Positions 23,448 through 35,700 of a DNA stretch of 64,000 nucleotides are shown here, one piece after another; position 1 is the stretch's first letter; each line of letters opens with the position of its first letter. The notes beneath the pieces are model-generated. The model was not told the origin of the DNA and made no database searches. It worked only from the letters and a program-made list of their open reading frames with translations. Source of the DNA: Ilex aquifolium (Eukaryota; Streptophyta; Magnoliopsida; Aquifoliales; Aquifoliaceae); assembly GCA_951799425.1 (NCBI GenBank), contig OX637391.1, forward strand, positions 27,027,701 through 27,091,700, written 5' to 3'. A program made the translations under genes and the position numbers.

Positions 23448-25307
23448 GTGAGATCCATTGGGATATATTTTCGACGGTCCATAAGAATTGGTAAGACCAA
23501 ATTGGCAAAAAGGGTCAACGTAATACTGTCATTTGTAAATTGTGAGAATAAACTTAACAAAATTTCTTCAATGTGTATTGACACAAATCCAAACATTAAA
23601 ATTTTCAGAAGTCAAGGTTCTTATGATGTCTATCACCTCAGTTTGAACATCACCAATCCGTCCCTTGATGCTATGAATTTTTCACAAAGGCAGTTTATAT
23701 AATTAGTAATGCAGTGCCCTTGAAGTATCCATTATGTTTCAATTTAATCCTTAAAATTTTGAGTTACACAATAAAAATCCTTCTATCGAAATCTATTGAT
23801 TCGATCTGACAAAATGGAGTTTCATGTGACAAACAGTCAACTTATTTAGAGGCATATAGTTATCCTGACAAAAAATGTTGTCCAGACTGTTGTTATAGAC
23901 TTTACCGACTAATCTAATTTAAAGAAGAGGATGGTAAAAAAAGAGACCGAAAGTTATCAATGCAAAAGATAAGGGTTAGTAACCGAGATTGTGTTTTTTG
24001 GTTGGACCAACAAATCTCCCGGCATAAGTCATGTGTTGGTCACATGACTCAATTTTTTTAACATATTTGAAAATGAAAGGTTGAATTTAAAATCAATTAA
24101 AACTTTATTGTAAAAAAAACTCAATTAAAACTTGAGAAAATCCACCAATAAATCATACTTTTCCTCCAAAAGAATCATTAAGCCTTATCATTTTTAATTT
24201 AAGATAATTAGGTCCTACTTTTGATACTTTATTCTCAAAAAGTCCTAAACTCCATCAATAGTATGTTTTCATCAATTTTATCATTTCCATCAACATACCA
24301 ATTATATTTTTACTAACAATATTTGCTATTAGCATCACAAAGCAAATTATTTTATTTTTTTTGTTATTAGTGCATAACACCCAAAAAACTTAATTAACAA
24401 TAAAAATTTATAAAAACGATAAGTCATACAACTCTATTTTTTCGTATATTTAATTTTTTTTAAGTATATGAATTTCGACTCACACGACTATAAAATCTCA
24501 ACCCTATAGACATACAATTGCATAAATTAACAATAAAAAAATAATCTATGAATACAATCATTAAGAGAAATTCATCTAATTACCATTTTTTTACTTTTCC
24601 TTCCACATTTTGACTTAATTAAAAAAGAATTACTTTTTTAAGGCATACAAAAAAAGAATTCAAACATTCGAAATTACAACATCGTATTGAAGAGATAAAA
24701 TAAAAAATATTGATGTATATTATGACTTTATATTATGTAACTGGCATGTAAATCTTACATGTCAATAGGTGGATGCTTTGATAACTAAAGGTATAAGTGA
24801 CTTGAATTTTAATTTAAGATAAATAAATCATATTCCAATTGTTCCAATTGTTTTTATAAACAAACATGTAATGTGTGTGTTAATGCAAAGGATAAAATGG
24901 AACAAAACAAAGTATTAATTGAGTCTAGTACTTCTTGGGAATAATTATCAAAAGTAAGATTTAATTGTTCTAAAGTAAATAAGATAGGACTTAATGGTTC
25001 TTGTAGAGGAAAAGTAGGATTTATTGGTGATTTTCCCTTAAAACTTTAAGCACTTAGTTATTTCAATTAAACTTGATGGACCAAATAGAAACCTGACCCA
25101 TACATGAAAGGGGATAAAATGTAATTGCCCTCTTTGCAATTTATCGAGTAAAAGGATTCTAAAACTGGGTAAAAATCAAAACATGACCCATACAAGTTCA
25201 CAGTGATCCTTCTATTTCAAGGAATAAGACCTACTCAGAGTCTGAGACTGCATATAGCCTCATTAGCCTCATTAACGACTAGAAACAACATTGGTCATCT
25301 ACAGTTA
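23448..25307. other. AT-rich intergenic sequence
   Basis: There is no recognisable gene. Short open stretches (for example 23448-23702) have no similarity I know of. It is probably decayed repeat sequence. Confidence 0.4.
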
Positions 25308-26073
25308 GGAAGGTGCCGTTTGGTATCCTCGTATTTTTGTTTTTTTTGTTTGTTTTATGGCAAAAAAAATAAAAAACAAAAAAACATTTGGTGAATGTTT
25401 TCGTTTTTTTAAAACTAATCTGTTTTGAAAATAAGACTAAAATATAAAAACATCCAAAAAGATTTTTTGAAAACATAAAAAAAAAAACGCGCGGTTCAAA
25501 AGGGGATTTAATGAGATCTTGACTTCGATCCTCTTTATTAACAAAAAACGGATTTTCTTGCTTAAGTATATAAAAAGTCCCCTTCACTTCTTTTTTCTTT
25601 TTCAAATCTCCCTCGACCCCACCCCCTCCCCCCTCCTCTCTCTCTTCCTCAGTCAATCTTCTATGTTTTGGTGGTGGTGGTGATGGGTTTTGGGGGGAGG
25701 TGGGGGATTTCGGTAGTGGTGGTGGTGGTGGTGGGGTTGGGCGATGGTGGGTTTCAGGGGGTGGGGGAGTGGGTTTCGAGGATGGGGGTAGTGTGTTGAA
25801 TTTCAAGGGGCTGTTGGGTTTTGCAAAAGGGTTGTGGGGGTAGGTGTTTGGTGGTGGTACGTGGTTGTGTTTTTTGTGTTGGTGTTGAGTGGTGAATTTT
25901 TGGTATAATACCAAACGTATTTTTTATTTTTATTTTTTATAATTTTTCAAATATAAATGACTACTAACATGTTTTTTATTTTCAATTTTTTACCACAAAA
26001 TAAAAATAAAAATTAGTTTTATTTTTTTAATAAAAAAAATATATAAAATTAATAACGTTACCAAACGCATCCT
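25308..26073. mobile_element. MITE with GCCGTTTGGTA ends
   Basis: The left end AGGTGCCGTTTGGTATC (about 25311) is the imperfect inverse of the right end GTTACCAAACGCATCCT (about 26057-26073). The interior has poly-A/T arms and a G-rich core of GGTGGT repeats (25660-25870). The core gives a long Pro-rich open frame on minus, which is composition and not a gene. A clear target duplication was not found. Confidence 0.65.
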
Positions 26074-26790
26074 AAGTTATTCTCAAATTATAGAAACATA
26101 ACAACTGTTAAAATTAATCTAATCTTCATCTACTTTAATCTAATAGTATAAAATCCATCCCAAAATTTTTTTCCCAGATAAAAAACATCTTCTCTAAATG
26201 ACCCCTAAATCAAACAACTCAATCATTACCATCCACAATACCAAACAACCTCAATAATCTACACCTAGCTGTCTCTTATTTTTTCTATGTTCACTTCAAT
26301 TTTAATTTACATTTTTAAAAAATAAAATAAATTATCATTTAAAATATAAATATTGCAAGAACAATATTTAATTTTTTATATTACAGAACATTTTCAGTGT
26401 TATCCTCAGTCTCCTTATAAAACAGTAGAACATATCATTGCTCCTTAAAATATGCTTTTGGGATTGCTTTTTATACACTTGTTGGCTATGAAGGCTGACT
26501 AATACAAATTGACTGATTATACGAAGGACAAAATATTATAAATTTTTTCCAGATACAATAAAATTCAGATATTAAAAAATGATCAAGAAATAATACATAT
26601 CCGGTAAATAAGAGTACAAAAGTTGAGCCACTACAGTTTGGTTGATCACATCAATCACTTGATCTTATCTTCACCACCATCCCATCAACAATTGAAAAGA
26701 AGAAAAATAGAAATAAATGACAAATGAAATTGAAAATTTTTAGGGTTTTTACTCGCTCAAAAAAAAAATTGGGGCTGATTTATGGAGGAA
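26074..26790. other. 3' flank of the OXA2-type gene
   Basis: AT-rich sequence directly downstream of the OXA2-type stop codon, which must include its 3' UTR. No other gene is visible. Confidence 0.5.
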
Positions 26791-29700
26791 TTAATAATCT
26801 TCTCTCCTGCTGTTGACGAGATCACTAACAAAGTCATCTTCGTCGTTTTCACATTGTTCCAGATATACATTATATGCAGGATTGTAAGCAGCGGCCAGGC
26901 GCAAGTGCTTTGCGGCCTCAGTTTTACGACCTTCTTTGTATAAAGCACTGAAAAGCCACATAGTCTCAGTCAGTGATTCACACCCAAAAGAAAAAAAAAC
27001 GAGCACCGGTGTTTCTGTGCCCAACTTAAAAGAGACATTTTTTTGGAATGATCAACAAATGATTAAGAGGAACTTCCAAAACCAACTGGATTGATTGCTC
27101 AAATTCAAAAAGCTCCAAAAACAAACAAATTGGTTGCTCAAATTCATACCTTGCAAGAAGTACCAACGCATCAAAATAGTGGGCTTTGCTTTTTGAATTC
27201 TCTGGCTCTTTCAAGCGTGCCACTCTTTCTAAGTGTTCAATTCCCTCTGCATTTTTCCCCTGCACACAGAAAGAAATGAAAATTTATAAAAGTTCATAAA
27301 ATTGACTTCCATTATGTGCAATTACTTCAATTGCTCACTCACCCAACTCCTGATGTCGTGCCCACCTTTTGGTAGGTTAAAATAATGTTCACGACACCAG
27401 AAGATGCTTTCGTAAATGGCCCCTTTAACTAAATGGCATTTTCAAGGCTGCGGCAGAGAAAACTAACCACCATCATTGTCCAGTGGGTGAAAACTAAAAA
27501 ATCGTCTTGGGGTCAATGTAATCAATTTTCGTTCCTGGAAATTTTATATCTTATATGAAAAAATAGATGACCATGGAAGTTAGATAATTCTTTTTGACAA
27601 TTATGCTTTCTTCAAATCTTGGATTTTATGTTGAACCAGAAATTAAAAAGAATTACTGAACTTCACCTGCCGTATGCTGGCAACACCTGCCCATTGAGAT
27701 GCAAGAATCAAAAGATCAACATCCTCAACTTCTTTTGGAGGGCCAGCAAGAAAAAGCTGATCACGAGTTGGAAAAAAAAAGGTCCTCAATTAGCAAAGTG
27801 TAAAGTCTGTGAATTTGAGTACATATGCAATTACAACCACCAGGAAGGAAAATGCTGGTGTCAAAGACATTCTGTAATATTATCTAGACTCCACAACCAT
27901 AGGTTAATTAAAGAATATTCACGTGCTTTCCACAACACAAATCGTATGTTCCACAAGCTTTTTTCTTGAGTCAGATAGAATTTCGAGAATACTAAAGAAT
28001 TAACAGAACTGAAATTCCATGTTGTAAAAGCATGCATAGGCACTTGCCTAGGCCTGGGCCGAGGTAAGGGGTACCAAAGCACTTTAATGAGCTTGAGGCA
28101 AGGGTAAGGCGCAGTTGAGGCGCATGAGGAGTGGATTTTTTTTTGCTTCATTCATATATTGACTATGATTAAAATGTTTGATATGCATAACACATTAGAA
28201 TTCCAGTATCAAAAATGCTAAATCCAAATTCTACCTATGAACTTTGCAAATTGCACCAAATCTATCTCCCAGTATATAAATATCTATTTTGACCATTGAG
28301 CTTTGTCTCTTATTTTTTTCACCTACATCATCCTCTCTCTTTGTGTGTGTGTGTGTGTGTGTCTCTCTCTCTCTCTCTCTCTCGCAGAATCCCCTTCTCA
28401 ATCTCTAGTTTTTCTGTTTTTTAGACTCGCTTCAATTCCTAGTGTATTGAAATCAACCTCTTTTTTTTTTTTATTTGCAAAAACCTTCTTTTATGGTTAA
28501 ATTAGCCCTTAATTTGGGGAAATTAGCCTTTGGTTCTAAAATTTTACCTCTAACTTTGTTCTAGTCTCCCTCATTTACTTCTCTTGATTCTTATCCTCAT
28601 TAGCAATTATTTATGAAATCTAATGTTAAATTAGGTAAGCATACTAACAATTCATAAATTAGCTTAAGTTGCAAAATATTATTGGTCATCACAATAATTT
28701 GCTGAAACTTGATGTTGAAAGTTAACTAATGTTGCTTAAAATCTCACTTTAATTAGTTTTATGCTGTTGAAATTAGCTAAAATGGGATGTATCTACTGTA
28801 TTTGCCTAGAATTAGATCTTTTTTTTTTTTTGGCAAAATATTATTGATAATTACTGCTGAGATGTGCTATAGATGTTGTATTTGCTAGGAAATCAATTGT
28901 AATTGGCTAATTTCTTGAATTCTTGTTATAAATCTCAAGATTCTCAACCTAAATCTATGGTCATGATGATTCACAGATCAAATTCTAAAAGTTTCGAGGA
29001 AAGAAGAGTTCAAGTTTCAAAGTCAAATCAAGAGATTTCTAATGCACCTTCAAGAGCTTAGGACAAAGGTAATGACCTAAAGACCTAAGAACCCTTGGTT
29101 TAATTTTAGACTTAGACAAATTAGGATCAATAAAATTGGATTTGGGAATATCCATGAATAACTCTTAGACTTTTCATGAAAAGCTTTTTCTAGACATCAA
29201 AGCGTGTTTTGGAATCATAGGATGAGTCATGAATCGGATTCTATTTGAGCAACACTCCTTAGTACTCAATAGGTCAAGTTTTTGTTAGATTCTAACTTAA
29301 AAACCAATAAGGATCGCCCTCAACTCGCTCGCCTTCGACTAACGCGGTATTCGAACACTTAAGAAAACTGAATTGGAGAACTAATGGAGACAACTCTTTG
29401 ACGACTCGAGCGGTCTGCTCCCTGGAGGTCTAGAATGACTCATATTTTACTACAGAAACCACCACTCTCACGGCCCGAGCGGTCATTTGCGAATCTGAGT
29501 TTTCTTTGGTTTCAATTAAACTCTATTTTTGGGATCTATATATAGGGGACTGTAGTTCTACTTCTCACCTAGGGTAAGCAAGCCTCTATGAGCTAAAAAA
29601 GACTTAAGACTTTCTAAAAACTTCAAAAATAACCTTAGATCTCTAAGATCTACAATGCCAAAACCCATCTTGATTCTTCCAATTCAACCTCACACATTAA

Positions 29701-32700
29701 AGAAGGAGTGCTTGGTGTTCTACAAAATCCACTTTAATTGTGTGTATACCAAGAGTCTTGGGTGAGGAATTTTGAAGATTGCTCAAGGCCTAGACGGTTC
29801 ATTGCGGTGAGCACGTCCAAATTATCAATTGGGTTTTATGAAGGTTGGCTTTGGTGGACGGATCATAGTTGATGTGATTTGGGTTGTTGATTGATTAATT
29901 GACATATCATTGCATCTATTCACATGGCGAGTTATTCTTGGTTGGGAAAAAAGGGTTCATGCACATAATTGATTAAATTAATAATTGTGGTCGATTAACC
30001 ACCAAATCTTCATTTTAATAAACCTATTCACCCTCGCTAGGTTGTGCATGCGATTTCTCGTGTTTAATCGAGTGGGAAGATCCATCACATGAAGTGATTA
30101 TTCTTCAATTGGTATCAGAACAAGGTTGCCCTTCAATTGCACTAGGGCACATTGTAGGCATTCATTGCATATTTATCTATTTGACCTAGTTTTTGTGCCT
30201 TGAGATTCGTTGTGACTATCGGTTAGTCTTCGATAGATTCTCAACGAAAAAACGGGTCGGTTACAAGACCAACACTCTCAGGCGAAACTAATTATGCATA
30301 TTAGAAGGCTCGGATGAGAGCTTTTGTAAGGTCAATTAACGAGAGAGTGTGGTTGTCGGTGATAGAAGGTTGGACCCCTACAATGGTGACTACTACCGAG
30401 GGAACCAATACCATGATGGGACCAAAACCCCTAAGTACCTGGACTAAGACCGAATATGAGTTCGCTGGATGGAACTCAAAAGGCTTAAATGTAATATTCA
30501 ATGTCATCTCACCCAAAGAGTTCCGGGGAATCTCCAATTGTGAGACCTCCAAAGAGGCTTGGGACATCTTAAAAGTCTCTCATGAAGGTACACTCTTAAT
30601 GAAGATGTCACGGCTTCAACAGTACACCTCCCCTAGTTTGAGACCTTAAGAATGCAAGAGGATGAAACTTTTAGTGGTTTTTATGCTAGATTAAGTGACG
30701 TTGTCAATTCATCCATACCCTCAGCTTCAAGTATGAAGACTCCACAATTAAATGAAAAATATTGAGATCTCTATCGAAGAAGTTTCAAACTAAGGTAACG
30801 GTCTTAGAGTCTGGAGTCAATATGGAGGGGGTGTCCATAGTGTTAGTAGTATGCTCTAAGACCAATCGTATAGATTGTTAAGTTGAGAGAATTAACATAA
30901 CACAATATTAGAGACAATATTAGAGAGAAAGAGAGAGGTTAAAAACTTAACCTAGCTCTCATATATCACTTGTATTTATAGTTAACTCACAATAATAAGA
31001 ATTACATATACACCCTCTTACTATTAACAATTTACACATACTACCCTAATATTCTTAACACTCCCCCTCAAGCTGGACTATATATATCATATAATCCAAG
31101 CTTGGAACAAATCGCTATAAGACGTGTACGACTCAATACTTTGGTAAACATATCTGCAAGCTGATCTTCAGATTTCACAAATGGAGTTGTAATCTCCCCA
31201 ACTACTATCTTGTCCCGAATAAAGTGACAATCAACCTCGATATGTTTGGTTCTCTCGTGAAATACTAGATTGGCAGCGATATGGATAGTTGTCTGGTTGT
31301 CACAGAATAACTGTAAAGGAAGTTGAACTGGAAACCCAATTTCCTGGAGGAAGTGTAGTAGCCAAGTCAACTCACTCGTCGTATGCGCCATTGCCCTATA
31401 CTCAGCCTCAGCACTGGATCTTGCTACCACGGATTGTTTCTTACTTTTCCATGAGACAACATTACCTCCTAAGAAAGTACAATAACCAGTGGTTAATCTC
31501 CGATCCGAAGGAGAGCCAGCCCAATCAGCATCTGAGAAACCTTCCGCTCTAAGATGTCCATTAGCTCGATATAACAGTCCAAGTCCAGGAGCACGTTTGA
31601 GATATCGCAGAATACGAGTAACTGCCTCCCAATGTGATACTTTAGGACACCCCATGAATTGACTTACTATACTGACTGCATAGGAAATATTAGGTCGAGT
31701 AATAGTGAGATAATTGAGCATCCCAACCAATCTGCGATACCGACCCGGATTCTCAAACAGTGCACCATCATCCATCAAAAGTTTCTAATTCAGATCCATA
31801 GGAATATCAATAGGTCTGCCACCCAACAAACCTGCTTCCTCCAGCATGTCAAGTACATATTTCCTTTGAGATAAACAAATACCCTGTTTAGATCGAGCCA
31901 CCTCAATACCCAAGAAATACCTGAGTTTTCCAAAATCCTTAGTATGAAATCGATCCTGCAAGAATATTTTTAACTTGGCAATCCCCTCAGAGTCATTTCC
32001 AGTAATCACAATATCATCTACATAGACCACCAATAGAACATATCCAGCATCTGTCTGTCTATGAAACACAGAATGATCTGTCTGACATCGAAGAAGACCA
32101 AACTCTAAAACTGCATCTGAAAACTTACCAAACTATGTCCTCGGTGACTGCTTCAAACCATACAAAGATTTCTTTAACCGACATACACTCTTACCATACT
32201 CCCCCTGAGCAGTAAACCCAGGTGGCTGCTCCATGTATACCTCTTCAACCAAGTCACCATGTAGGAAGGCATTCTTGACGTCTAACTGAAACAAGGGTCA
32301 ATCAAGATTAGCAGCCAAAGAAATCAAGATACGAACAGAGGAAATTTTGGCAACAGGAGAGAAAGTCTCTTCATAATCAACACCATAAGTCTGAGTAAAG
32401 CCCTTTGCAACAAGCCGGACTTTGAGACGCTCCACAGAACCATCCAGATGAAATTTAACAGTATACACCCAACGACAACCAACAGTTCGTTTTCCAGGAG
32501 GTAAAGGAACGAGATCCCAAGTCCCATAATGCATGCTGTAAATGCTTAGGAATAGATATAGTAGATAATTGAGAAGTAAAACAAGAGAAGACAAGAGACA
32601 AGGCATCATATGAAACAAAATGAGAAATGTGATGATTAGTAACACACGAACGAGTACCTTTTCGAAGAGCAATAGGTAAATAGTCTAAATTACCTAATGT

Positions 32701-35700
32701 ACCAAGATCAGAAGGCGGCAAGGAAGACGGTACGGGCACCTCAGTCGATGGGCGATGACGGCGAGAGTAGACACGGAGAGGTAAAGTAGATGGTAACACA
32801 ATGGGCAGCGGAATATCTGAAGATGAGGAAAGAGATGTTGGTACAGGAGATGACCCAAAGTCCAGATCCAAAGGTTGAGAAGGTGGTGGAAAATATGGAA
32901 CAGATTCCTCAAACGTGACATCGGCACTAGTAAAGTATCGGCGCAGAGAAGGACTGTAGCAACGATACCCCTTCTGCGTGCGGGAGTAACCAAGAAATAT
33001 ACATTTGGTAGCTCGAGGGTCAAGTTTGTCAAACCCAGGACCCAAATTGTGAACATAACAGACACATCCAGAAACCTTAGGAGTTAGGGAAAATAAGGGC
33101 TTACCAGGAAAAATGACAGAATATGGACTTTGTCCATTTAACACAGAGGATGGCATACGATTAATAAGGTGACAAGCAGTAAGAACAGCATCACTCCAAA
33201 AATATCGGGGAATATTCATCTGGAATAACAGGGCACGGGTGACTTCCAACAAATGATGGTTCTAGCGTTCAGCACCACCATTCTATGGAGAGGCGTAAGC
33301 ACAAGAAGTCTGATGAATAATGCCAGTTTTACTAAGATAAGCTGAAAAATGATCAGATTCATATTCCCGAGCACTATCAGAACGTAAAGTACGTATACGA
33401 CAACCATACTGAGTTTTTATTTCCTTACGAAAGGTCTCAAATATAGAGAATAATTCAGACCGAGCTTTCATAAAAAACAACCAAGTCACACGAGAATAGT
33501 CATCCACAAATGTCACAAAATAAGGATATTTATTAGATGAAATATTCTTTATTGGACCCCAGACATCAGAATGTACTAACTCAAATGGGCTAGACACACA
33601 ATTATTGACTCTAGACTGAAATGACACACGGTGATGCTTACTAAGTTGACAAGCTTCACAAGGCAAAGACGACACAAAACTTAGACTGGGAACTTGGCGC
33701 TTCAAATTCTGGAGAGTGGGATGTCCAAGACGACAATGCCATTGAAATGGAGACAACGAGGTCTGTAGAGCCCGGGTAGGTGAATCAAAGTCAAGGTAAT
33801 ATAAACCACCAGCTTCATGCCCCGTACCAATCTTCCTCTTCGTCTTGAGATCCTGAAAGACACAATAAGAGGGATAAAAGGTTACAGAATAATTGAGAGA
33901 ACGGATAATCTTGCTAATGGAAAGTAAACTAAAAGGAAACTGAGGAACAAATAACACAGAAGATAGGGACATATCAGGACTCAAGTGAGCAGTCCCCAGC
34001 CTTGAAACTTTAGAACAAGTACCATTAGCAAGAGTAACACTACGTGTGGAAGTAGCAGACTGATAAGTAGAAAAAACATCAAACGCACCAGTCATGTGGT
34101 CAGAAGCGCCAGAGTCTATGATCCAGGGACTGCGAGTGGAGGACAATAAACAAATAGAAGCAGTACCTGACTGGGCAAAAGTAGCAGTGGAGGGAGATGG
34201 AACAGCCTGCTGCTGGGATAAGAACTGAGCATACTCCTCTCGTGTAATAGTAACCGACCCAGTGTCGGGTGGAGCTGACCGAGGTACGGAAGCAACAACA
34301 GAGATGTCATCCTGATAGGAAAATCTGGTATCTTGCTTGGCTTCCATAATAGTGCAGCAAATAGCAAATAACAAATAGCAAATAAGAAGTGTTGCAATGC
34401 TAAACCAGAAGAAAAGGGGCTGTTGGAAGACTGAACCGGCCTAGAGAACCGCTGAACCGGACTGGTTTAGCCCAAAGGAGGCTGCTGAAAGGCTGAACCG
34501 GACTGGACAAGACTACTCAAGCACTGAACCGGACTGGACAGACTGTTGTAGGGCTGAACCGGACCAGAATCACCCATTACACTGCTGAACCGAATAAGAG
34601 AAGGTTACTGGATCGCTGAACCGAATAAGAGAAGGTTACTGGATCACTGAACCGAACTGAAGTGGGCCCCTAGACCGCTGAACCGGACCAAAGAAGGCCA
34701 CTGGACCGCTGAACCGGACCAAAGAAAGCCATTGGTCAGCTGAACCGGACCAAAGGAGTCCACTGGACTGCTGAACCGAACCAAAGGAGTCCACTGGAAT
34801 GTTGAACCGGACCAGAGAAGTCCACTGGACCGCTGAACCGGAGACAAAACAGATGGAACCGATCTGAACCGGTCTAAAACTAACTGAACCGAGATTGAAC
34901 CGGACCTGATCCGATCTGGTCTAAGGCTACTGGATCTGGACCGTTGAATATGGATCGGTTCTTGACTTGGATCTGATTGGGCTGAGCTTGGATCGCAACC
35001 GACCCAGTTCGAATGGGTCTTCTTCTTCACCAACAAACCCTAATGCTCCTTCACCAACAACCAGGCAACCACCAACCAGGCAGCCACCAACGCCGACTAC
35101 ACCGCCGAAGCACCACCGAACAACCAGATAGTCAATCGACTACACCACTGAAGCACCACCGAAGCAGAACAGAAGCCACCACCAAAAAAAAAAAAAAACC
35201 AGATATCAAAACTCAATGAACAGTACAACGTCGTCGACCACACCAGTCGACTACCACCACGACCAGACAAGGCCACGACAGCACAACACAACGAACAACA
35301 CTGCAACAATGGTCACACAACCGCGAACCAGACTAGTTAATATTTGTATTGATTTTGCTCTGATACCATGTTAAGTTGAGAGAATTAACATAACACAATA
35401 TTAGAGACAATATTAGAGAGAAAGAGAGAGGTTAAAAACTTAACCTAACTCTCATACATCACTTGTATTTATAATTAACTCACAATAATAAGAATTACAC
35501 ATACACCCTCCTACTATTAACAATTTACACATACTACCCTAATATTCTTAACATAGATGATATTTTAGGGTTGTACTAACAACATTCATTACTTAATTAA
35601 ATAAAAGGGCAAGTTTATTTATCATATTTTTGCTTTATTTCATTTTAATATACATGATATAGTCCATAGAGTATAAATTAAGAAGATTGTTTATCAAAGA

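Larger units (their letters stand above)
30876..35553 (-). mobile_element. Full-length Ty1/copia element, 4.68 kb, TSD TAGAT
   Basis: The LTRs are 30876-31060 and 35369-35553 (185 bp each, 5 differences). TAGAT flanks the element at 30871-30875 and 35554-35558. The primer-binding site adjoins the 5' LTR and a polypurine tract adjoins the 3' LTR. Order on minus: protease, integrase, reverse transcriptase, RNase H. There is no gag domain. It has the same orientation as the host gene. Confidence 0.95.

Noticed and set aside
25279..25914. 211-codon Pro-rich open frame on minus
   Set aside because: It is the translation of GGTGGT repeats and poly-A/T arms inside a MITE; composition explains it and there is no domain.
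26791..27265. Stand-alone small TPR genes
   Set aside because: These open blocks are the last two exons of the OXA2-type gene; splice sites and phase join them to the upstream exons.
28020..28140. Possible SINE (GGCGCAGTTGAGGCGC stretch)
   Set aside because: It lacks a clear A/B box promoter pair and a tail; similarity to GGCGAGGCGC repeats is too short to call.
34644..35036. 130-codon open frame on minus across the copia gag position
   Set aside because: It reads the 31-bp minisatellite; there is no gag motif (no UBN2 or CCHC), so it is not called as a protein.
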